Below, in pieces: positions 38,401 to 50,400 of a stretch of 64,000 nucleotides of DNA (the stretch's first letter is position 1; every line of letters begins with the position of its first letter). The notes below the pieces were generated by a model, which worked only from the letters and a program-made list of their open reading frames with translations, was not told the DNA's origin and searched no databases. Made by a program: the position numbers and the translations under genes. The DNA comes from Bimastos eiseni. Its lineage: Eukaryota > Annelida > Clitellata > Crassiclitellata > Lumbricidae. The stretch is taken from assembly GCA_959347315.1 (NCBI GenBank), contig OY365806.1, positions 57,985,655 through 58,049,654 of the forward strand, in the 5' to 3' direction.

Positions 38401-41400
38401 ATTAGCAGAAACATTACATCCTGTCTTCTCATGTTCCTGACTTCTTGACCTTTGTTACTGTGCAGCTCCTCGTTGTTAATGGGTCTAAAGCAACTGTGCC
38501 GCACAGAAGCACCAAGTTTAGATAAAATTGAATATCTTAGATGGGCTATTAGATAGTGGTATGGTCTGTGTGTTGTAACCAAAGGGTCACTGTTTCTCAC
38601 CCACAATTGTGTGTGAGGAGATTGTGTGTAACAGGAAATCATCATCTCTCTCATCTCATCCACCACCACCACCTCTCCCGGTGGCGTAAAAGTCGATGGG
38701 CTGTCATATGATTGAGAACTCGTCTTCATCAGATTTAAGCTAATTCTGCTGATCAATGCTCAATCATTGATTATTATTATTATTAATCAGCACTTTTATT
38801 GTACCCATGTCTGATGCTGCACTAGTGCATCAATCAATGGCACATCAAATCCACCCTGTGATCAGGTCAAATTCCAGGGGGTTATTTCAGACTGGGTGTT
38901 GTGATGATTTCATATGGAATTTAATTGATTGTGAGCATACAGGCCTAATTATGTGAGATCTTTCACTGTCAGGCAAGGTTGCACAGTGTGTGCGCGTGCG
39001 TGTGTGTGCGCATGTGTGTGGGTGTGAGCATGTGTGCGTGCGCGCGCGCGTGTGTGGGTGGGTGTGTCTGTTGTTTTGTCTATTCTGGAAATAAAGGGTT
39101 CTGTAGTACGTGAGTGTTTGTATGATTCCTCATAAGAGCAAGAATCTCACTTGAAGATTGTTTTATGCAGAATCCTCCTTTTCTTATTCTTATTTTGTCT
39201 CCATTAACTGACAGACAATTGGAGAATCCTGTAAACTTTTAAACTACTTACTTTATTTGAAGCATTTTTATGTGATTGTTTACTTATTGTTGCTCACACA
39301 ACGTGAGCAACAATAAGTAAACAATCACATAAAAATGCTTCAAATAAAGTCTAGACTTTTCTTGTTGTTCTCTTCGAGTTATCGTTGCTATAGTTCATTT
39401 ACTGATTTTACTTTGAAAACAGATACTGATGCAACTTGTTGTCTCTAATGCATTAAGACTTACACCGACTGTGATCAGCAACCCATTATACTGTCACTCA
39501 AAAGACACCAAATCAAATAGGTGCATCCTAGACTAAGCATATCACATTAGGTGCCTGAAGTGTTTTAATTCTAATAGACTTAATAATAATGATCTCCATT
39601 TCATAACATTAAACTTACACAGATTCAGTATGATTACAAGTACAGTCAGTGGCATAGCTAGGGGGGTGAACCAGGTAGTGACCACTCCCTTAGAGCACAT
39701 TCCTCAAACAGTGAGCATATAGATTACAGAATCACCATTGAATGATTCATTTTGTACGAACTTGAATGCGTCCCATTCATTTTTCTTGTATTATGTATCC
39801 ATTAAATTGCTATTTTTCATTCTACTTCTGAGACAGTGTAACCCAAACTAAGTACAATTGAAGAAAAAGTAGAAATAGTTTGTTTAGTTTATGAATTATA
39901 ATTATTTAATTTTGTAAATATACATTTAGATCCTAGTACTTCCCATACTGTTCCTGCTATTATTTTGCATGTTTTCTATATGATTTTTGCATTCAGCATC
40001 TTGATTTTATTATTTTAATTGTCGTATTGTTACTGTAACTTGACAACTGTAACATGTCGATTGTTGCTTTGATTTGTTTTGATATTTAGAGTGGCACCTT
40101 ATTCACATGATCTTGCTCATTTTGGTGGGAAAACCTGACTATGCCTATGAGTACAATATGATTGAATGAGCACAAGTTATTACAGGAGTCGAATTTAACT
40201 GTATGGTGTTATACATAGGGCTGTCAACGGGTACCCAATCGAGGCTGACTACCCGGGTAATGAAATCGGTTTTCGGGTACCCGACATTTCATAAAAATGC
40301 ACAATTTTACCCAAACATATGCCAGAAATATTCCGTTTGTCATATTGGCTGACTGCCCAGGCAATGAAATCGATTCTTGGGTGCCCGACATTCCGTGAAA
40401 ATGCGCTATTCTCTACATTTCCTAATGAAATATCCACGCGGATCGACGGGTACCCGGGTCGTGATTTCAACATTTTTCGACAGCTTTAGTTATACATCTA
40501 TTTTGACTAACTTTTGTGTTTAAGCATTGGCTTGAATTATGTATCTTAGCACTTACAGACGAAAAGCGTCTCTTCAACTTGCACTGAGAGGCAGCCTTTG
40601 GTATGAAGTGCTAGTAAATTTTCGTAGCCTCAGGTATGAGGGTAGGTGGGTGGTCAGTCATTTATGAAGTGATTGCAGGTGTATGATGCATAATCTCTGT
40701 AGCTTCATCTGTATAATCTCTGTAGCTTCAGATTTGATCAATATGGCAAAAGGTTTTGCACAATGCCACAACAACCTTGCATCGCCTGGACTATTGTAAT
40801 TCCATCTTTGCAGGCTTGCAAAAGTTCACTTATGTCAGCTCTAGTCCGTCCCAAGCTGCGTCGCTTGACTAGTGGCCAATCCACCAATATCCACTGACTC
40901 GCTATCGGGAGCATATTCGGATTGAAGATCTTCCTCCTTAGCCGTGCCTCGTTGGTTGGCTCTGCTCCATCGCTCACAAGAGAGCTGCTTACTGAGGTTG
41001 CCAGTCACTCAGCTGTGTGTGGAGACCTTCTGGTTCCTCACTGCCATGCATGACCATGCACTCTCATCTGTTCATTCATCCGTTTAGAACAATCGTCCAG
41101 CTGACATTCGAGTTGTCCCTTGAAACTGTTCAAGTTAATTTATAGGTATCTCTTAGCACTTTTCAGGAGTCCCAAATCTTTAGACGTTTAGCTGCATACA
41201 TACATCCATACATACATACATACATACATCCATACATACATACATACATACATACATACATACATACATACATACATAAAAACATACATACATACATGCA
41301 TGCATGCATGCATGCATGCATACTTACATAAATACATACATACATACTTACATACATACATACATACATACTTACATACATACATACATGCATGCATGCA

Positions 41401-44400
41401 TACATACATACTTACATGCATGCATGAATGCATGCATGCATACATACATACATACTTACATACATGCATGCATGCATACCTACATACATTCATACTTATT
41501 TACTTACTTATAATCTCATGCTCCTGACAAGGCATTACAGGATACTTATAAGACGTTTACTGAGAATCTCCAATCAGACTTGTTCGCAGGTACACAGTGA
41601 GGAAAAACAATGAAGCAGAGATTGGGCCAGTTGTTGTAATGAGAGTTTTTAATACGCTGCTCTTTGCCAGCAGAGCAGCTTCTTTTCAACCCTGGAGTTC
41701 TGATGGAGAGTTGGATTGCAATATCTGATTAATTTTGTTCCGTGTTTACGAGTGCTTCAGTTCTTCTTCCAGGGTAAGTATAAACGACTGTTGTGCCTGG
41801 AGTAGAACATCGAGTGGAGTGCATCCTTATCTTGGCCAACCGACTCCTCCGGTCCTTTTGTAGTTGGCCGATAGCGCCGAGCCAAGGTCGTCTGAATGCA
41901 AGTACGCGCCGGTCATAAATTCTGACGAAATGGAGTCGAAGTCACTTTACGTGGCGGTAGAATCGTATCGTCGATTGACTTCGTCGTTTTTCTTTGTTCC
42001 TTCGGTCGATCGATCGGATGCTGTTACTGCCGCCATTTGTGCTTGGCTCTTCTACAATTGCAGACGACTTATTCGACAAGCGTGTCTGCTTGCCAAAGTT
42101 GTGGCTTCGTGAAAGCAGGATGATAAGATTACGTGGTTTGGTGTCTCTCAGCCTTTGCCCCTTACACGTTTCGTTGTTACAGAGAGTAGTTCTGTTTTTA
42201 AAAGACCTCTGATGTATTGTCTGGAAGTTTGTTCATTGACTTTTGTTCGATAAGACAGAAGTCACTGTCTGTTCGACACTTGAGGCAGAAGAAGCCTGCA
42301 AATATCAATAAATATTCGCACCTGCTATTTTCATATCTGCAGTCAAGTTTTGATCGCCACGCAAAATCAAAACGTTGAAATGTGTTGTTTGGCACGGGAG
42401 TTCATAAGGAATGCTGTGGCGAATGTCTAATAGATAAACATGCTTAGATATGTGCATGTAAACGTATCCATGTATACATTATACAAGTAAACATACAAGC
42501 ATTTACACAGTCACATATACATACATAAATGCTTGTGCACATACATGCATCTGTACATACATGCAAACCTAAATACTTTTGTGCATCTTACATATATGCA
42601 TACATGCATAGAAAACTATTAGCTTGTGTAGCGCTGCATGTCCCACTGCAAACATGCTCCTCAATCACCTGTATTTATTATATGTTGAATTAAAAATACT
42701 TCAATTGACCTTTTGATCTAGAAATCCCTTAAGCAAACCAGCTATCTTTATGCAATACTAACTCCTTGCATTCCTTATCATTGCCTGCGATCATCAAGTG
42801 TAGTAGGTCTTTTTGCTGAGACGCAAAGTTATGGAATGTTGTGCATTTCATGCCTTTTCTCCCAACGAATGGAATCAACTCTCTCTTTGTAGTTACAAAG
42901 CTCACTATATCTCTTTGGTTTTCAAGCATTTGGAAATCTAAATACATATTTTCCGAACGACTGTCTGCTATAGCACCTCAGATTCAGTTTCGACAAGACC
43001 TTGCACACATTAAAATTTTATAAATAATGGTACATACGTGCATCCATGCACAAATACTTAAATAAATACTCTCGCAAATATAATTATTTCTATGAACTGT
43101 TATGTTAATTGTCCCTTGGGTCCTCCTTTTGCTACCAGCGCTTATGACTCTGATTAAAATCTTGTATAAATTTTATATCATGGTTGGAAACAATAAACTA
43201 TTGATTAATTGATCGATCGATTGATTGATGTTGATATTAAGGCTCCTTTTCAATACCTCAACACCAAACTTCCTGATGTTAAAATAGCTGAAAACAAATT
43301 GTCAACAGGAGAGCAATGCTCACGTAGCTAGAAGTCACCACTGGCAAGCTTCCAAACACATGCAGTGCTCAACCAATAGATTCCCTGCCAGGGCTGATAG
43401 CAGACATGATGTGATATGCATGTACATATACCTACATGCAGTTATATGCATACATAACGTGCATACAGACAAGCAGTTACATATGAAGATGTAATGTGTA
43501 ATAGATTGAATTATGCAAATATATTGTATAAATCATCCTTCGTTTGGACCAGAATCTGGAGGCATTGTCTTTGCTGTACTATGTCACCTCTGACAAATCT
43601 CTGTCCATTTCTTCTTGGATATTTTCCCAAGTGATTTCAACATCATACAGGTTAAGATACATCGATTAAACTGTTATTAAACTGTTAGACTTGGCAACAG
43701 GTAGCACAATAGGATGTCCTCTCATGCAAAGTGATTACTCGTCATCACCATTGGAGTGGCAAGAGCTGTTGATTGTCATGTCCAAAGAACTGCAATTTTT
43801 AATTTCTTCTTGAGCAATCAGCTATGCTGCAGTATGGAGCTCTCACATGTTTTCCTTCTTCAAGCCATTTTCAGAGCTTCATCAAAGAGTGCAATATCAT
43901 GAGGAACGAAAAATCGAGCATACACACTTTTTTACACAGGTTGTGCATACATAGTTGAGTTATAAATATTCGTTAATAAGAGAACCAAGCTGTCATAATC
44001 ACAACTTAGAGTACAGTAACATTTAATCTATATATGTACTAGCCATACAGCCCAGCTTTGTCTGAGATCAAATTTTGAACTTAACGGGTGTGCTACTTTG
44101 CCCCTGAAATTGTCCATTTTCTGTTTTCTGTGTAGGTCTATCTGATCAGGAGTGCTCTTACTGGCGAGCGCTCTGAGTGACGCCGTGCCTTTAAAACTAA
44201 CTTGTCTGATTTGCACATTAAAATTAGCGCAGAATTTCACAATACAAATGCACATATCAGCTGATATATCAAATTTTGTGAATTGTGCAATTTGAAACTA
44301 AAAATATCCAAATATCGGAATTTTAAGTAGTGATGTGCCTAAAATAGTCGCTTTGACAAAAAAATTGCCCAAAAACATTTTTTTTAAAATTTTACATATC

Positions 44401-47400
44401 CCTAGAACATTCCATTTGTGAGCTATTCTTGGGACACGTAGAAACATTTTCTGCTTTATGGTTAAGCTTTATTGTTCTAGACCTAGCAAAATAGATGAAC
44501 ACCTGGGTCATTATCCCTTTCTCTCTATGTCCAATCAATTTCAGACGAGATTTCTATAAAGAAGTCGATACATAAATTTTTGATCATCTTTGGGTGGTAA
44601 GGCGAAACCATGGGGCCTAGCTCATAAATTAGATCTGTTATTCCTAGCAGGTGGTAGGTGCTTTCTTAGCACTTGATTAGTATCAGTTATTACAGGCGAG
44701 TATCAGCTTTATTAGCCTAGAGCTTCGCCGATGTTGGTGTAGGGGAAAGATATTCATTCCTCTTTATCCTACTCATGGAAAGGAAGAGGTAGTTACATCT
44801 CTTGATTTTACTATCTTAGCCATATTACTTGAAAAATGACATCCAGCTGCAAGAGTTTATGGCTTTATTGGAGTTTTGGATAGGGTTTATCTGCCACAGG
44901 TTTCCAAATTTTTTTGGTATTTTGTTGTTATGATAATATATTTAAAGTGTTTGCATTGGTTGCCACGGTTACGATGATATCAGCGATTACAAATAAGAAC
45001 TTCTTGGAGTGGGCCTGCTTTGTTTCTGATTTTTAAAGTACCACTGACAGGCAGACTAAATAATTAAACAATTAAATGAAGAGAAGAACAAATAAATAGA
45101 GCATTGTCTTGTTAAGTGTTTGAGACGGAGGAGGGGGAAGCGCTTAACCAGACAGCCTTGTGGTTCAAGAGGAAGAAGGCAGAGGGAAAAGTGCCAGTAG
45201 AATGATGGATGAAGGTTGATGGGGTTTGATGAAGCACTCATTAGATAGAGTGCCCCATGATGATGCCTATGATGAGGAGGTTGGGGTGAGGCAGAGGAGG
45301 AGAGAGTTACCTACACACTTCCCTACACCAACTTCACCAATGGCTATTAATCACTCGTGATTTCCCTTATTCTGACAGGTCTTTAGCTTCTTCTACTTTC
45401 CAGACATCACCTGCCATTGCAGCTATACTCTGGGTCACCTGTGCTTTGTCAGCAGTGCAGAAAGCAGCCAGACTATTTCGTAAACTGGACCTAAGACCAA
45501 GACAAATCACGGCCTATTTTTCCACTGCATCTTGGTGCCTTTCTGTCTGCACTACGCTTTTGGCTATCCTCTGAGAGCATGCAGGGTGGGCACTGCAGTC
45601 GGCACCAAATGATGTTTCTGCATTAAAAATGCTGTCAATTGAAACTGACTGTCATTTCTTTTACTTGTTACACTTTGTGAATGCCGGTGGGTTAGTCTGT
45701 GGGTGGGTTAGTCTGTGGGTGAGTTAGTCTGTGGGTGGGTTAGTTTGTGGGTGAGTTAGTCTGTGGGTGGGTTAGTCTGTGGGTGAGTTAGTCTGTGGGT
45801 GGGTTAGTCTGTGGGTGAGTTAGTCTGTGGGTGGGCTAGTCTGTGGGTGGGTTAGTCTGTGGGTGGGCTAGTCTGTGGGTGAGTTAATCTGTGGGTGGGT
45901 TAGTCTGTAGGTGAGTTAGTCTGTTGGTGAGTTAGTCTGTGGGTGGGTTAGTTTGTAGGTGAGTTAGTCTGTGGATGTGGCATCTGGTCAACAGTTCAAC
46001 TCCAAGTTCATCATGAGAAATTTAGCTTTCTCTGGGCATCGTGAAAGTGGCCTGTAAGATTGTGGTTGTATTGTTTCATTACTCACGGTAAGTGCTTCGT
46101 GTAAACCCAACCGACTTTTATTGCCCAGAATTTTGTCTTTTGTTATACATGAGCAGTTAATTGTTCTTAAATGCATTCGTTTCGGTTTTTTTGCAGTTAA
46201 TCAAGGTAAACCGCATGGAAGGCACTGCACTCATCAGAACTACTGCCTCAATGAAGGGACTTGTTACGTTCTTACGGAACTTTCAAAGAAACTTTGCGAG
46301 TAAGTTACTAGTGTTTACTTTGGAAAGGACATTAATTTATCATCAGTATCTAGGGGAGAGGTTGTAAACTAGATTTCGTTTAAATGGTTGCTGTAATTGT
46401 GATTAAACATTTATATAATGCCTCTTAAAAAATCCAAGTTAGGGTTGCTCTCTATACTGGCTAAGAATGGTGTAAGAGGGTCATAGAATAATGGCTGACA
46501 CTGTGCAGAGCAGAGGAAGCGAATTTGATTCTCACTGCCCTCAAAGGTTGTCAAGTCCTTCTTTTGTTATGAAGTGGCATTGTTCAAATCAGATGTGCAC
46601 CGTGATGGGCACCGTGTTTACCATACAGTTAAATTCGACTCCTGTAATAATTTGTCATTAAAAACTGAAATTTCATGAGTGAGCAAACCTGTGGACACAA
46701 GAGAACAGTTGCCAACAGTGGACTCTTGCATAGTCGGTCTCTATGCATGTACATAGAGACCGACCAAAGGGTTCCTGTCCTATGTTTACACCACTTTCAG
46801 AGTTTCTGGTCCAAGCAGTATGGATATGGTGGAATGATGACAGACTGGTGGTAGTGTAACAGTCACCCCACCACTTCATGGTCCCTCATTGATAGTGAAT
46901 GAGGTGTGTTCAGCCATTGCTCTTTGCTCGAGCCACCAGGTACACCTAGAACAGGTATTTTTGTCACCTGCCAGCCAATCTGTCAAAGCAACACCAGTGA
47001 CTATCGTTCAGAGTTACTCAAAAACTCTGTGTTTGTTATTCCACTGTGATAAAAATTATGCAGCTTCAGGCAATGCGAGACTCAGCCCCCCTCTCAGTTC
47101 TCTTGCAATCATCATTGGCCAAGATGGTATATGCAAATAAAACCACCAAATTCACACCAGCAATTCTGACTTCCAAACTCGGTGAGCGTTAACTTGAACG
47201 TGTGAGAAATTATTAGCAAATTCTATATTGAGACAAAGTAATCTCCTGAAATGTACAACAGGACTTGAGACTTCTAAAATCGAAGATAGATGAAACTGGT
47301 GACAGAATCAAGTGGAGCAGATGGCTCTGTGTGGCTGACCCATTACCTGGGAGGGATTCACTCATGCCTGAAGAACAGAGACTGAGAATTGCTGAAATGA

Positions 47401-50400
47401 CGGAGTCATCGTATCAGAAACCAATGTTGTTACTAGTACATGTGGAGCTCATGGTGACTGTTATGGCAAGCAGAGGGTACTTGTAGGAACAGGCTTTGCT
47501 TTGAAATTCAATTTGATGTTGAATCGAGGCAATCATTCGATTTATTATTATCAGTATTTACCATTATAATTAAATGTTTACTCATATGAATGTCTTATCT
47601 GAGTGATGTATATCGATACATCATTCATGTGTACTCATCTTACCTGCCTTTAACTGTGACTGCCAAGGAATCAAGGCCATATAAAAGAATATGGTTCTCA
47701 TAACCAATGACTTACAAGATCAGTGAAACTGTTAGAACTTCATCCAACTGTAGCTGATGCTTTAGAAATGGTATTAATTTAATCTGTCAAATCTGCACAT
47801 GTGGCAGATCAATATAATAGGTAATGTGCAGGTGAAAGCAATAATTTTAATTAATTTATACACCAATTTTCTGTGTAAGCCTGTTTGTTGTGTAGTGGCT
47901 TCATTCAAAGTCAAAAGGAGATTTTCCATTGAAAATTGAAAGTGCCCATTTGAGACGACTATGTGTGCTGTTCTGGTTGCTAGGCAGCTGTACACATAGT
48001 CTCTGTCTCTATCTTTGAAGAACTCTGTGATTATGCTGTTACCTTGTATTTAAATCTCTCGGCTATAAAGCAAACACTCCTTAACTAGGTCATATTTTTT
48101 TGGATTAGTAGTTGTACGTAATACACTCTGACCAATCTTGATAACGCATTGAACTACTGGACTATGATTTGGGAATCTTTCTAATCTCTCTTCCTGTGTC
48201 AGAATTTTCTTTAAGTTCATCATGGCAAATCCTCGACTCTGTAATTGATGAAACTGAAGTTGAATAGAAGATTAATGAGTTATCCAGCATTGTTCTGATG
48301 TCCAGGCATCAGAATCTCCCATGTCTGAAATGTCACTGTTTCTATTTAACCCTTTGCTTCTCATTCTACTGTTTCACTGACATTTCATCCCTTTTGAATA
48401 AATGAATAGGTTCTGTTGAAGTTCTATTGTTCACAGTGCATAATTGGAAGGGAACTCAGCCCAGGGCTTGCTCAGCTAGCTCACACCTGGATGACTTGAC
48501 CCCATTCCACATGCCCTAATTATTTGATTTTTCCATCGAACGCTCAGTTTCCATAGCCTTAGCATGCACCTTCTGAACTCTGCAATTAGGAGGGACTTAG
48601 GCATCACTTGTGTATGTCTTTTGGGTGTCTTATTTTGTCAATCCTGCAGATTGGTTATTATGACTTTAGTTTGCATTTTACTGTTGCCTCAAGTCTCCAG
48701 TTACTAGAAGTGAATTTAGTTATCTGGTTCTTGATGACAGGGTCCTGTTCTTAAATTGTGGTCTACTAGAACTTCCATCTGTCACCACAAGTGACAGATG
48801 GAAGTTCTAGTAGACCATAATTCTTGCTGTTCTTGCCATAGTCGTTATTTTAAGGGACCCAATAATTTATTATGTATGATCTGCTGGTGCCTTAAATTAA
48901 TTATCTCACTTGGGCCCAAGATGATCGACCCATTGCATTGTCACTGTTCTGTGAGAGGTTTATTAATAATCGTTGATTGCTGCTACTCCTGCTCTCCCAA
49001 ATTGCATATCAAAAAGTAGGCATTTCGTGATCTTCCAATTAACGTTTTTACATGTATCTGGTAATAGCTCTTGTCAGGACACCTGAGGCAACATTCGTAA
49101 AATATGGTCTCTTCGGTTCAGTGGTTCTTCCATTATATTTGGTTATTTTTATGCAATTGCTTTCATTATTTGTTCTCTGTAAGACCTCATTCATATTCAG
49201 CCATTACTACTCCATTGAGATATAAACACTAACTGATGATTGTGCACAGGCTATTTCAGTCATTGTGTTTCCAGTACATCAGATATCACTATGTTCTTGA
49301 AGACAGAAACTAGTAGGGCATAACCTAGTAGACAGTTTCCACAGAGTATCGAATCCGAGTATTTGGATGCACTATTTGCCGAATCCGGGTACAAACCAAA
49401 TAGTAATGGCAACTCTGGCCCAGCTATGCTACCATCTGCAGGCAAAGCTAAAATTTTTGACTTTCATCACTTTCACTGTTTCACTGATAAGGTTTTAAAT
49501 TTTTATTTTAGTTTTTAGATTGTTAAATGTTTATCTAAAATTTATTGAATTAACCAAAATTATTTTTAACTATTTGTTTGTGTAATATTTGTCAAGGCGA
49601 ATGCTTTCGAATAGCCCCCAAAAATGGGATATCCGGCCGAGGCGAATATCCGGTTATGCCCTAGAAACTATGGTCAAACAGATGAACCTATGAAATGTAT
49701 TAGTTCAGCTCTTCCTCCTTCTTCTCCTGATCCAACTTCGTTTCCTCCTCCTGATTTTGTTCCTCACCTTCCCAATTCCACTTCTACTTGTGCTGCTACT
49801 TCCCGTTTGCTCCTCTGATTAAAACTGAATGGAAGTCGTGCTATGAATAAAGCTCTGCGTCACTTTGGTCCTACCACTGGAAGTTATATTTGATCCAATA
49901 GATAGATAACTCCTCGTATTGTGCACTCAGTGAGGATGTGCTTTACATTACAGTCCATGACGTCTGTAGAAACAAGATGCCTCCTTAGCCACTCTGAGTG
50001 CTTAAATCTATGTATTTGATTTTCCATTGAAAAGCTCTGTTTTGTAGTTATCAGTTCAGTTTTTATGACCAGCATTGTAGAGATAAGTAGGAACTTTGCT
50101 GTGAATACTGTATATGTGTATAATGTCACTTGCTCTATGAAAATCCACGAATGGTTTTTTGTGGGATGGGATCCGTTCTCATGAGTATGTTTTGGCTGCT
50201 CTGGTCGTGGTGATTACTTGCAGAGCTCTGTGTCTGTCTTAGAGCCTGTGTGAAATTCAATTATCTGTTATCTTTTTGTTGTAGATGCAAGCCTGGCTTT
50301 GAGGGAACGAGATGCCAGGAGAAAACAACCTCATTGACCAGGATGGCCAGTAGGTGCATCTTTACTGTATACATCTAGTGTCAGAAAGGCAGATGACTTG

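Larger units (their letters stand above)
39575..40530 (-). repeat. SINE family A copy split by two transposons
   Basis: Three plus-strand pieces belong to one family A copy: 39575-39646 (AATAATAATGATC to GATTACAAGTAC), 40150-40215 (TATGATTGAATGAGCAC to GAGTCGAATTTAACTG) and 40489-40530 (TTATACATCTATTTTGACTAA). Comparison with the uninterrupted copies at 14340 and 61375 shows the order is preserved. The gaps are filled by the two hAT-like elements at 39647-40149 and 40216-40488. Confidence 0.75.
31436..46196 (+). other. Neuregulin-like gene, intron 3 (between Ig and EGF domains)
   Basis: This 14.8-kb phase-1 intron holds most of the repeats in the window: LINE remnants, SINE copies of families A, B and C, two hAT-like elements, a 48-bp inverted repeat, a CATA array and a 16-bp minisatellite close to the EGF exon. 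In vertebrate neuregulins the spacer exons between Ig and EGF lie in this position; none could be recognised here. Confidence 0.75.
46300..50284 (+). other. Neuregulin-like gene, intron 4 (inside the EGF domain)
   Basis: This 4.0-kb phase-2 intron contains a SINE A copy (46480-46690), two clean inverted repeats (46733-46764 and 48754-48822) and a hAT-like element (49314-49663). In vertebrate neuregulins alternative alpha and beta exons follow this position; I found only one downstream EGF exon. Confidence 0.8.

Noticed and set aside
41163..41527. Long open frames rich in M, Y, C and H on both strands
   Set aside because: They are translations of the CATA/CATG array in several frames at once.
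45687..45976. A CRISPR-like or telomeric array
   Set aside because: Units are contiguous 16-mers without spacers, in an animal intron, and are not TTAGGG.
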